From Chitinophagaceae bacterium UBA1953 (GTDB lineage: Bacteria; Bacteroidota; Bacteroidia; Chitinophagales; Chitinophagaceae), in the NCBI GenBank assembly GCA_002336115.1, contig DDEN01000057.1, forward strand, positions 290,806 to 354,805: a stretch of DNA of 64,000 nucleotides, given 5' to 3'. The notes beneath the pieces were generated by a model. It saw only the letters and a list, made by a program, of their open reading frames with translations. It did no database searches and had not been told where the DNA came from. Made by a program: the position numbers and the translations under genes. Positions 17,163 to 24,600 of the stretch are shown in pieces; positions within the stretch are counted from its first letter, which is position 1; each line of letters begins with the position of its first letter.

Positions 17163-18557
17163 ATGGATTTTGAATTAGAAAAAGAAGAAACCCTGAGTGA
17201 GCAGTTTGAAAAACTGCTTGAGCGTGAAAACAAACTTGAAATGCAGGATCTTCTGAATAAACAAAACATCAGTGAAGTAGCCGACCTTGTAGATGAATAC
17301 CCCGAACATCAAAGCCAGATACTGGCAAATATGAGCATACACAGGGCTGCAAGCGTTTTTAAGATTCTGGATTTGTTTACGCAGAAAAAAATAATTAAGG
17401 AACTGCCTCCTTTTAAAACAGCCGAGCTGCTGAATGAACTGCCGGCCGACGACCGAACATCATTTCTGGAAGAATTGCGGGGCAATGTTGTTCGTGAGCT
17501 TATAAAACTGCTAAACCCTGAAGAACGAAAAGTTACTTTATCTCTTCTTGGCTATCCTGAAAACAGTATTGGCCGTTTAATGACACCCGATTATGTATAT
17601 ATCTATCCCGAAAATACAGTTGAAGAAGTTTTTGAAACAATCAGAAAATACGGAAAAGACAGTGAAACAATCAATGTTTTATATGTCATTAATCAAAAAG
17701 GAGAATTTGTAGATGATATACGCATCAGGGATATTATTCTTGCCTCTCCCGACAAAAAAGTGGAGGAGCTGATTGATGGACGATTTGTAACACTGAATGT
17801 TTTTGATGATCAGGAAACAGCCAACGAAGCATTCAGAATGAATAACAGAGATGCATTGCCTGTTGTAAGTAACTCAAATAAATTGTTAGGAATAGTAACT
17901 ATTGACGACGTATTATGGGTTGCCAATGAAGAATTCAGTGAAGATATGCAATTGATGGGTGGTACAGAAGCATTGGATGAACCTTACTTAGATACGCCTG
18001 CTTTTAAATTATTCAAAAAAAGAGTTGTGTGGCTTGTGGCTTTGTTCCTTGGTGAATTGCTTACTGCTTCTGCGATGGCTTTTTTTGAAGATGAAATTGC
18101 AAAAGCTGTTGTACTGGCATTGTTTGTTCCGCTTATTATTTCCAGCGGAGGCAACAGCGGTTCGCAGGCTTCAACTCTTGTAATTCAGGCAATGGCTGTG
18201 GGCGAAGTTACATTGGCAGATTGGTGGCGAGTAATGCGTCGTGAAATTTTACAAGGGCTTCTTTTGGGAACTGCGTTAGGCATTATTGGTTTTATCAGAA
18301 TTGCTGTATGGCATTCCATCAGCCCCCATTTATATGGAACACATTGGGAATTTATTGGTTTTACCGTTGGGTGCTCATTAATTGGTGTTGTACTCTGGGG
18401 AACTTTAAGCGGATCAATGCTTCCTCTACTGCTCAAAAAACTTGGAGCCGATCCTGCCGTTTCTTCGGCACCTTTTGTTGCAACATTGGTTGATGTAACG
18501 GGACTTGTAATTTATTTCTCAATGGCTTTTATTTTTCTTAAAGGGACGTTACTATAA
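17163..18557 (+). CDS. mgtE: Magnesium transporter MgtE
   Basis: An inner-membrane Mg2+ channel/transporter, 464 residues. The order is family-typical: an N-terminal helical MgtE_N domain (about 30-130, with LPADDRTSFLEEL), two CBS domains (about 135-255, with GRLMTPDYV and LLGIVTIDDVLW) that sense Mg2+, and five hydrophobic segments from residue 285 including SSGGNSGSQAST, the pore signature. ATG 17163 was preferred to the TTG two codons earlier. TAACTTTA at 17139-17146 is a weak -7 box. DUF1003 follows after 9 bases, probably in the same transcript. Confidence 0.95.
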   Translation: MDFELEKEETLSEQFEKLLERENKLEMQDLLNKQNISEVADLVDEYPEHQSQILANMSIHRAASVFKILDLFTQKKIIKELPPFKTAELLNELPADDRTSFLEELRGNVVRELIKLLNPEERKVTLSLLGYPENSIGRLMTPDYVYIYPENTVEEVFETIRKYGKDSETINVLYVINQKGEFVDDIRIRDIILASPDKKVEELIDGRFVTLNVFDDQETANEAFRMNNRDALPVVSNSNKLLGIVTIDDVLWVANEEFSEDMQLMGGTEALDEPYLDTPAFKLFKKRVVWLVALFLGELLTASAMAFFEDEIAKAVVLALFVPLIISSGGNSGSQASTLVIQAMAVGEVTLADWWRVMRREILQGLLLGTALGIIGFIRIAVWHSISPHLYGTHWEFIGFTVGCSLIGVVLWGTLSGSMLPLLLKKLGADPAVSSAPFVATLVDVTGLVIYFSMAFIFLKGTLL

Positions 18558-18566
18558 AATTTTTAT

Positions 18567-19109
18567 ATGGATACAAGAGACATTAAAGAACTGCTTGAAG
18601 TTGAATCAAATCAGCTAACAAAACTGCATACTGTTGTAGAACAAACCATGAAAGACGAAGATCTTATCATGGATAACCTTTTGCATCCACCTGCAGAAAT
18701 GCTTACAAGAGGGCAAAAATTATCAGATAAAATTGCCCGGTTTGGCGGCAGTTGGATGTTTATTATTCTTTTTTCAGTTGTTCTCTTCATCTGGATTATA
18801 ATTAACTCATTATTGCCCGCAGGCAAACAGTTTGATCCATTCCCTTTTATCTTAATGAACCTTGTTCTCTCCTGCATAGCTGCATTTCAAGCTCCTGTTA
18901 TTATGATGAGCCAGAACAGACAGGAAGAAAAAGACAGGCAAAGGGCACAGAACGACTACATGATAAACCTGAAAGCCGAGCTTGAAATCAGGAGTCTGCA
19001 TCAGAAAATCGATCTTTTAATTGAAGAACAGGTTAAAACACTCTATGAAATACAGCTAAAACAGCTTGAGCTGCTTAAAGATTTAAACGAAAAAGTGTCA
19101 GCTAAATAA
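18567..19109 (+). CDS. DUF1003 membrane protein
   Basis: 180 residues with two membrane helices (about 62-82 and 92-112). They are preceded by the family block LSDKIARFGGSWMFI and followed by NRQEEKDRQRAQNDY and a long charged, probably coiled-coil C-terminus. This is the DUF1003 pattern; the biochemical role is unknown. Its position 9 bases after mgtE suggests co-expression and possibly a link to ion transport. Confidence 0.88.
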   Translation: MDTRDIKELLEVESNQLTKLHTVVEQTMKDEDLIMDNLLHPPAEMLTRGQKLSDKIARFGGSWMFIILFSVVLFIWIIINSLLPAGKQFDPFPFILMNLVLSCIAAFQAPVIMMSQNRQEEKDRQRAQNDYMINLKAELEIRSLHQKIDLLIEEQVKTLYEIQLKQLELLKDLNEKVSAK

Positions 19110-19165
19110 CTGGTCGCCGTTTATGTAGAAAACGCTGTATTTTCGGAATAATACATCTGAATCAG

Positions 19166-19173
19166 TATTTTTG
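19166..19173 (+). promoter_or_regulatory. -7 element directly before gatC
   Basis: TATTTTTG fits TAnnTTTG. Its G is four bases before the gatC ATG, so the transcript would be leaderless or nearly so. Confidence 0.55.
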
Positions 19174-19177
19174 AAAA

Positions 19178-19468
19178 ATGGAAGTAAACTACGAACTGAT
19201 TGACAAATTAAGCCTCCTTGCAAGACTGGAAATAAAGCCAGAGGAAAAAGACAAACTCCAGAGTGATATGAAAGAACTGATTGGCTTTATTGAAAAACTA
19301 CAGGAACTGGATACAACCGGCATTGAACCTTTAATGCATTTAACTGAAGAAATCAATGTGCTTCGTGATGATGAAATAAAAGGTTCTGTAACAAGAAAAG
19401 AAGCGCTTGAAAATGCAACTTTAAAAAACGAAGCATTTTTCATGGTTCCAAAAGTGATTAAAAAATAA
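19178..19468 (+). CDS. gatC: Asp-tRNA(Asn)/Glu-tRNA(Gln) amidotransferase subunit C
   Basis: 96 residues, the usual GatC length. The sequence LSLLARLEIKPEEK, then IGFIEKLQELDTTGIEPL and a C-terminal FMVPKVIKK matches GatC throughout. GatC wraps around GatA and GatB to stabilise the complex that amidates mischarged Glu-tRNA(Gln) or Asp-tRNA(Asn). gatA and gatB are not in this window. An ABC ATPase gene follows after 17 bases. Confidence 0.93.
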   Translation: MEVNYELIDKLSLLARLEIKPEEKDKLQSDMKELIGFIEKLQELDTTGIEPLMHLTEEINVLRDDEIKGSVTRKEALENATLKNEAFFMVPKVIKK

Positions 19469-19485
19469 TTCAGCAATTACACACT

Positions 19486-20190
19486 ATGCAATCTGTCATT
19501 CATCTTGATGAGCTGCGCAAAAGCTACTACCTCGGAAAACAGGAACTTCCCGTTTTAAAAGGAATTGATCTTGATATTTATAAAAATGAATTTGTTGCTT
19601 TGATGGGGCCCTCAGGTTCAGGCAAAAGCACACTCATGAACATACTCGGCTGCCTTGATACGCTTACCAGCGGAAGGTACGTACTGAATGGAAAAGATGT
19701 GAGCAAGATGAATGATAACGACCTGGCCGAAATCCGTAACAAGGAAATCGGGTTCGTATTCCAGCAGTTTAACCTGCTTCCCCGTTTATCAGCACTTGAA
19801 AATGTAGCACTGCCGCTTATCTATGCGGGGGTTCCAAAAAAGGAACGAAATGAACGGGCAATGGAAATGCTTACCAAAGTGAACCTTGAAGACAGGCATC
19901 ATCATAAACCAAATGAATTAAGTGGCGGACAGATTCAGCGTGTAGCTATTGCCCGTGCTTTGGTAAATAACCCTGCCATTATTCTTGCCGATGAGCCTAC
20001 CGGTAACCTTGACACCAAAACTTCGGTTGAAATTATGAACCTCATCAGCGATATTCACAATCAGGGCAATACAGTTGTGTTGGTTACGCACGAAGAAGAT
20101 ATTGCTCATTATGCCCAACGAGTTGTTCGTTTGCGTGATGGTTTAATTGAAAGCGATAAGCAAAAACATGAAATTGTTTCAGAATCCTGA
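19486..20190 (+). CDS. ABC transporter ATP-binding protein, MacB/LolD type
   Basis: 234 residues, a complete nucleotide-binding domain: Walker A GPSGSGKST at 41-49, signature LSGGQ at 145-149, Walker B ILADEP at 166-171, followed by the D-loop GNLDT. The sequence class is that of LolD, MacB and FtsE, which energise FtsX-like permeases in lipoprotein release or efflux. No permease gene is adjacent, so its partner is encoded elsewhere. A perfect hairpin terminator lies downstream. Confidence 0.9.
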   Translation: MQSVIHLDELRKSYYLGKQELPVLKGIDLDIYKNEFVALMGPSGSGKSTLMNILGCLDTLTSGRYVLNGKDVSKMNDNDLAEIRNKEIGFVFQQFNLLPRLSALENVALPLIYAGVPKKERNERAMEMLTKVNLEDRHHHKPNELSGGQIQRVAIARALVNNPAIILADEPTGNLDTKTSVEIMNLISDIHNQGNTVVLVTHEEDIAHYAQRVVRLRDGLIESDKQKHEIVSES

Positions 20191-20216
20191 TAAATTGATT
20201 TTTTGCAATTGTTAGA

Positions 20217-20241
20217 AAGAGAGTGTACACTCTCTTTTTTA
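20217..20241 (+). terminator. Terminator of the gatC-ABC transcript
   Basis: AGAGAGTGTACACTCTCT is a perfect palindrome followed by TTTTTT, 27 bases after the stop. Confidence 0.88.
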
Positions 20242-20260
20242 TTTTCAAACTTTTCACTGT

Positions 20261-20268
20261 TACATTTG
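20261..20268 (+). promoter_or_regulatory. -7 element for the adenosyltransferase gene
   Basis: TACATTTG fits TAnnTTTG, 22 bases before the ATG at 20291. Confidence 0.5.
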
Positions 20269-20290
20269 TCTTACATACTTTACTTCAGTT

Positions 20291-20851
20291 ATGGCATTAA
20301 AAATTTACACCAAAACAGGCGACAAGGGTGAGACAAGTTTAATTGGTGGAACAAAAGTTCCAAAAAGTCATTTGCGTATTGAAAGCTATGGTACAGTTGA
20401 TGAACTGAATTCATGGATTGGCTTGTTAAACGACCAGATGAACGACAAACGTTCAAAACAGGCATTGAAAGAAATACAGGACCGTTTATTTACAATTGGT
20501 TCATCGCTGGCCTGCGATCCTGAAAAAGAACCCCGCATGAAAATTCCTGATTTAAAAGAAGATGATATTCTTTTCCTTGAGCAGGAAATAGATGCAATGA
20601 ATGAGGTATTACCCGAAATGAAATCGTTCATCCTCCCCGGTGGTCATATATCTGTGAGCAATACTCATATTGCACGATGTGTTTGCAGGCGATGCGAACG
20701 CATATGTGTACACATGAAAGAAGAGCACATGTTCGTTGACCAGTTAGTTATTCAATATCTCAACCGTTTAAGTGATTATCTTTTTGTACTTGCCCGATAT
20801 ACAGGTCATTTGCTTGGAGCCGAAGAAGTGAAATGGAAACCAAGAATGTAA
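20291..20851 (+). CDS. Cob(I)alamin adenosyltransferase, PduO type
   Basis: 186 residues. Transfers the adenosyl group of ATP to cob(I)alamin to give coenzyme B12. IYTKTGDKGETSLIGG is the N-terminal ATP-binding motif, ESYGTVDELNSWIG follows, and a later CRRCERICVHM with LNRLSDYLFVLAR completes the PduO/MMAB family pattern. No cobalamin synthesis gene is nearby, so salvage or supply of a B12-dependent mutase is the likely context. Single gene between terminator and convergent neighbour. Confidence 0.93.
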   Translation: MALKIYTKTGDKGETSLIGGTKVPKSHLRIESYGTVDELNSWIGLLNDQMNDKRSKQALKEIQDRLFTIGSSLACDPEKEPRMKIPDLKEDDILFLEQEIDAMNEVLPEMKSFILPGGHISVSNTHIARCVCRRCERICVHMKEEHMFVDQLVIQYLNRLSDYLFVLARYTGHLLGAEEVKWKPRM

Positions 20852-20879
20852 ATTGCGCTGCAATAATTTCCTTATTCGT

Positions 20880-21530
20880 CTAAACAATCCTCCCATCTTT
20901 CATATGTACAGTACGGTCGCATTGGGCGGCCAGTTCTTCGTTGTGTGTTACAATCAGGAATGTCTGATCAAACTGTTTTCTCAAATCAAAAAATAATTGG
21001 TGAAGCTCCCGGGCATTGTTACTGTCGAGATTACCTGTTGGCTCATCTGCCATAATAATATCCGGATTATTAATTAATGCCCTTGCTACTGCCACACGCT
21101 GCTGCTCGCCACCACTCATTGCCGCAGGTTTGTTTTCCATGCGTTCCTGCAAGCCAAGAAGCGCCAGCAATTCAGTTGCTTTTTTTTCCACCTCCGCTTT
21201 TTTCCTGTTACCCAGCCATCCTGGAATACAAACATTTTCTAACGCAGTAAACTCAGGGAGTAAATGGTGAAACTGAAACACAAAACCGATGTGTGTGTTT
21301 CTGAAATTTGCCAGTTGCCTTCCTTTAAGCCCGTTTACCTGCACTCCGTTCAGCCAAACTTCGCCAGAATCGGCTTCATCAAGCGTGCCCAGAATGTGCA
21401 GTAAGGTACTTTTGCCTGCACCGCTGCTGCCCACCAGGCTTACTATCTCGCCCTTGGCTATGTCCAAATCCACTCCTTTCAGCACTTCCAGGCTGCCATA
21501 TTTCTTTGTTATCTGTTTACAAGTAAGCAT
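20880..21530 (-). CDS. ABC transporter ATP-binding protein, LolD-like
   Basis: 216 residues, a lone nucleotide-binding domain. Walker A GSSGAGKS at 34-41, signature MSGGEQQR, Walker B IIMADEPTGNLD. It resembles LolD, which drives release of lipoproteins from the inner membrane towards the outer membrane, more than the paralogue at 19486 does. No permease lies beside it. The assignment to lipoprotein release is therefore inference. Confidence 0.85.
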   Translation of the reverse strand: MLTCKQITKKYGSLEVLKGVDLDIAKGEIVSLVGSSGAGKSTLLHILGTLDEADSGEVWLNGVQVNGLKGRQLANFRNTHIGFVFQFHHLLPEFTALENVCIPGWLGNRKKAEVEKKATELLALLGLQERMENKPAAMSGGEQQRVAVARALINNPDIIMADEPTGNLDSNNARELHQLFFDLRKQFDQTFLIVTHNEELAAQCDRTVHMKDGRIV

Positions 21531-21631
21531 GTGTAATGTTTCCGTATTACAAACCTAAGATATTGAGCCGTAGTACCAAATAAGAGTTTTATAAGGCAAG
21601 CCTGCGTTATTCACACTCTTAACAAAGCAGA

Positions 21632-21663
21632 TTTGGTTATTTCGCCAAGAAAGTTACTTTTGC
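21632..21663 (+). promoter_or_regulatory. Complete Bacteroidota promoter before the DUF2795 gene
   Basis: TTTG at 21632-21635 and TACTTTTGC at 21655-21663 are 19 bases apart, matching the -33/-7 consensus. The predicted start of transcription lies about 15 bases before the ATG at 21684. Confidence 0.75.
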
Positions 21664-21683
21664 GGAAAATTAAAGGGTAACAC

Positions 21684-21905
21684 ATGTTCTGGACATTAGA
21701 ATTAGCATCGTATCTCGAAGACGCTCCCTGGCCTGCAACCAAGGATGAATTAATTGATTATTCTATCCGCAGTGGTGCTCCTATTGAGGTTGTAGAAAAC
21801 CTTCAGGAATTGGACGATGAAGGTGAAATCTACGAAAGTATTGATGACATCTGGCCCGATTATCCCAGCCAGGAAGACTTCTTCTTTAACGAAGATGAAT
21901 ATTAA
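21684..21905 (+). CDS. DUF2795 small acidic protein
   Basis: 73 residues, very acidic at the C-terminus (EDFFFNEDEY). LASYLEDAPWPATKDELIDYSIRSGAP-like sequence is the DUF2795 core: a small helical domain predicted from its pattern. Function unknown; conserved among Bacteroidota and other phyla. It has a consensus promoter and its own terminator, which points to good expression as a single gene. Confidence 0.85.
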   Translation: MFWTLELASYLEDAPWPATKDELIDYSIRSGAPIEVVENLQELDDEGEIYESIDDIWPDYPSQEDFFFNEDEY

Positions 21906-21944
21906 AAGCTATTGCTTTTACACAGTAATCACAACAAAAAAACT

Positions 21945-21976
21945 AAATCCCGGTGTGTAACCGGGATTTCTTTTTT
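21945..21976 (+). terminator. Terminator of the DUF2795 gene
   Basis: The stem AAATCCCGGT/ACCGGGATTT with a short loop is followed by CTTTTTTG. Confidence 0.9.
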
Positions 21977-22007
21977 GTACAGCTTTAAATGTTCTGCAAT
22001 ACCTGTA

Positions 22008-22271
22008 TTATTTTTTGAACGTAAGTTTGAAATACAGCAGTACGAGCGACAGTAAGAAAATAAACCCGTTACACAATACCACCGGCATTAAAAACGGATT
22101 ATTGAATATTCCGTAAACCAGCCAAACAACAGTACTTAACGTAACAATCAAAACTGTATAGATACTAAGATCGCCTACACTTTTGCTTTGCCAGGCTTTA
22201 TACACCTGCGGAATAAATGTAATGCTGCTGAGAAAAGACCCGAACAATCCAAATGCTTCTACCCAATTCAT
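22008..22271 (-). CDS. SemiSWEET sugar transporter (PQ-loop)
   Basis: 87 residues with three membrane helices, the single triple-helix bundle of SemiSWEET proteins, which work as dimers. FIPQVYKAWQSKS in helix 1 is the PQ-loop motif, and WLVYGIFNNP marks helix 2-3. Family members move sugars such as sucrose or glucose across the inner membrane; the substrate here is unknown. It lies 65 bases downstream of fabI on the same strand, but no functional link is evident. Confidence 0.9.
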   Translation of the reverse strand: MNWVEAFGLFGSFLSSITFIPQVYKAWQSKSVGDLSIYTVLIVTLSTVVWLVYGIFNNPFLMPVVLCNGFIFLLSLVLLYFKLTFKK

Positions 22272-22336
22272 GTTTTTAGTTGATGGTTAATGGTTCATAA
22301 AAACATACTTACAACCTGTAACCTATTACTTATTAC

Positions 22337-23152
22337 TTACTTTCCCATTTGCTCAATTACGCCAAGTGTTACACCTGTATAGCTGAAGCCTCCATCGTGA
22401 AACAGATTCTGCATGGTAACCATACGTGTAAGATCGCTGAACATGACTGCAATATAATTTGCACAATCTTCAGCGCTTGCATTGCCAAGAGGGCTCATTT
22501 TTTCGGCATAATCAATAAACCCGTCGAACCCTTTCACACCGCTACCTGCAGTAGTTCTTGTGGGCGATTGTGAAATAGTATTTACCCTCACTTTCTTTTT
22601 ATCGCCATAATGAAAACCAAAGCTTCGGGCAACGCTTTCGAGCAGCGATTTTGCATCGGCCATTTCGTTATAATCGGGGAAAACACGTTGAGCAGCGATA
22701 TATGTGAGTGCCACCACGCTACCCCAGTCGCTAATTGCATCTAAATCCCATGCGGTGCGTAATACACGGTGCAGGCTCATGGCTGAAATATCAAGTGTTC
22801 TTGCATTCCAGTCATAATCAATTTCTGTATAATGCTTTCCTTTACGCACATTTAAGCTCATGCCAATTGAATGAAGTATAAAATCGACCTTACCGCCAAA
22901 ATGTTCCATAGATTTTTGAAAGAGTTCATTCAGATCGTCCATATTTGTTACATCGGCACCTATTACCGGGGCATTGCCACACAGTTCAGACAACTTATTA
23001 ATTTCACCCATACGCAATGCTACCGGAGCATTGGTGAGCACTATTTGTGCGCCTTCCTCATAACATTTTAATGCTGTTTTCCACGCAATGGATTTTTCGT
23101 CCAGAGCGCCAAAAATGATTCCTTTTTTCCCTTTCAGTAACTGATGACTCAT
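22337..23152 (-). CDS. fabI: Enoyl-[acyl-carrier-protein] reductase (NADH)
   Basis: Performs the last step of each fatty-acid elongation cycle. From ATG 23152 it has 271 residues. Catalytic residues align with E. coli FabI: Tyr151, Tyr161 (YNEMADAK) and Lys168. GIIFGALDEKSIAW is the FabI form of the dinucleotide-binding loop (with SIAW). An upstream in-frame extension to 23176 was rejected because the promoter element at 23174-23181 overlaps it. fabD and fabH are elsewhere in the window, so the fatty-acid genes are dispersed. Confidence 0.95.
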   Translation of the reverse strand: MSHQLLKGKKGIIFGALDEKSIAWKTALKCYEEGAQIVLTNAPVALRMGEINKLSELCGNAPVIGADVTNMDDLNELFQKSMEHFGGKVDFILHSIGMSLNVRKGKHYTEIDYDWNARTLDISAMSLHRVLRTAWDLDAISDWGSVVALTYIAAQRVFPDYNEMADAKSLLESVARSFGFHYGDKKKVRVNTISQSPTRTTAGSGVKGFDGFIDYAEKMSPLGNASAEDCANYIAVMFSDLTRMVTMQNLFHDGGFSYTGVTLGVIEQMGK

Positions 23153-23173
23153 ATACATTATCTTAATTGGCGC

Positions 23174-23181
23174 CAAAAATA
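23174..23181 (-). promoter_or_regulatory. -7 element for fabI
   Basis: TATTTTTG on the minus strand fits TAnnTTTG, 21 bases before the ATG at 23152. Confidence 0.5.
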
Positions 23182-23701
23182 AGGAAGTTGAAGGATATAG
23201 GATGTGCGGAATAATACAGCTTATATGTTATTCAAATTAACAATGCAGCTTTCAACTATTTGTTAATGATTAAGTTATTGCAGTTTTATTTTCGGCAAAG
23301 GCGTTTTTTTCTTTTTGCCCCGACACTTGCCAATCCTTCGATAAACTCAGGAGAAAGAAGGATGCCCCGATTTCCCCGCTTGGCCAGACGGGCAGGGAAT
23401 GAATCGGATGGCTTCTTGATTAAGCGATATTGCAGAGTGATGAAGTGCTTTTGGATTTACTTGTGCAGGTTAGGTGCGACAGTTTGATTTTGTTTTATGC
23501 ATTGAATGATTGTAACAATTTTGGGTGATTAGGACAGCAATCGATAAGAAAACCAATGCGTGTATCTAAAAGGTAAATTTTGCAACCAGTTAGTTCTTGT
23601 TGGTCAGGCGACCAACAAAGGCGTAGAAAATCAAAGTTTACATTTTTGACATGAAAGGTTAATACGGCGTATATTTATGTGTTAGCCGCAATTTCAAGAC
23701 C
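23182..23701. other. Gene-free stretch with repeats
   Basis: No convincing gene is seen. The frame at 23260-23487 has no protein-like pattern. The stretch around 23310-23420 is richer in G+C and partly self-complementary. A dispersed repeat is at 23585-23629, and GTTAGCC at 23681-23687 lies just before the membrane-protein gene. Confidence 0.5.
23585..23629. repeat. Dispersed repeat, copy B
   Basis: ACCAGTTAGTTCTTG, then the hairpin GTTGGTC-AGGC-GACCAAC and AAAGGCGTAGAAA; matches 2265-2305. The hairpin is intact in this copy. No coding function. Confidence 0.65.
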
Positions 23702-24243
23702 ATGGATACAAATCAAAATAAACAAGGAATTCCGTTTAAAGATTTCTTAGACAAAAGCACAAATCTTATAACGATTTTTGGCATTTTTAATGCATTATTC
23801 ATTTACTCATCTACAATTCCTCATAAAACCGCTGCATCATTTTTATTGCCGACATTTTTTTTCTTTCATTATTTGTTTGGTTTGAATTAATAGTTTTTGC
23901 ATTAGATTCTAACAATGGCTCTAAAAAATATGACATATTTTATTTTTGTAGCTGTACAATAGAGCTTGGATTGATTATTTTCTTTTCAGTTGCTTTTTCA
24001 CCGCTTTTATATTTGTCAGGAGTCTTCATATTATTAATAGGCTTAGCTTATTTTATTATGCGATTATTTATTTGGCTTTACCCAAAATGGATATTGAAGC
24101 GTTTCAAGAACAAAAGAAAAACTCTTACCTTCTTAACAATAATCATATCATTTATAATTGCAGCTTATATCATGAAATTATCATCCCCGTTATTTAGATT
24201 AATTTTGAAAAATCTTCCTGAGGAGTATATGCTTCCGAAATAA
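23702..24243 (+). pseudogene. Membrane protein gene interrupted by a frameshift at an 8-T run
   Basis: Two adjoining frames form one protein. Frame one runs from ATG 23702 to a TAA at 23888-23890. Stepping back one base within the T-run at 23855-23862 gives a frame that stays open to a TAA at 24241-24243. The joined product has about 180 residues: a hydrophilic start (MDTNQNKQGIPFKDFLDKS), then four or so hydrophobic segments, a basic loop (KRFKNKRKT) and a last membrane segment. It is either a pseudogene, a sequencing error, or a gene read by slippage. The family is not recognised, and the DNA is more AT-rich than the neighbours. Confidence 0.65.
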
Positions 24244-24245
24244 AA

Positions 24246-24435
24246 TAACGGGCTTAATAAAAGTATTGCAGCAAACAGTGCAGGACATTGAAATTTCAGC
24301 AGTTTGCATCACTGTGCATTTGTCTGGACTGAGCAAACATCTTTGAGCATTGGTTTTTAATTTCAACAAAATATAAGTCGGCAGTTGTTCACAGTCGTGA
24401 CAATATAAAATATCCCGCCTGCTGCAATGCATAGC
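24246..24435. repeat. Structured repeat-like element with inverted ends
   Basis: Starts 3 bases after the membrane-protein gene. TATTGCAGCA (24264-24273) and TGCTGCAATG (24420-24429) are inverted copies with 9 of 10 positions pairing. Inside, TTGTTCAC/GTGACAA forms a second hairpin. No gene is seen from 24244 to 24600. The arrangement of one gene plus a 3' folded element recalls a mobile cassette, but no integrase or canonical core site is present. Confidence 0.45.
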
Positions 24436-24600
24436 AGTTCAAAAAAGCAACTTAGTTGGTCATTCTTTTTAGAGCTTCTAAAAAATAATTGACTAAACTT
24501 TTTTCAAATCTCCTGCATTGAATTACCAACCGCACAAGTGAGTGACACAACGAAAGCTCAATTGCAGCACTGGCTTCTGCTACATTATTTCCTTTTTATT

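Noticed and set aside
23260..23487. 75-codon plus-strand frame in the island
   Set aside because: No family resemblance and irregular composition. It crosses the GC-richer self-complementary part and is treated as non-coding.
24246..24435. CRISPR-like or IS-like interpretation of the repeat element
   Set aside because: No regularly spaced repeats and no transposase frame. Only inverted ends are seen, so it is reported as an unidentified element.
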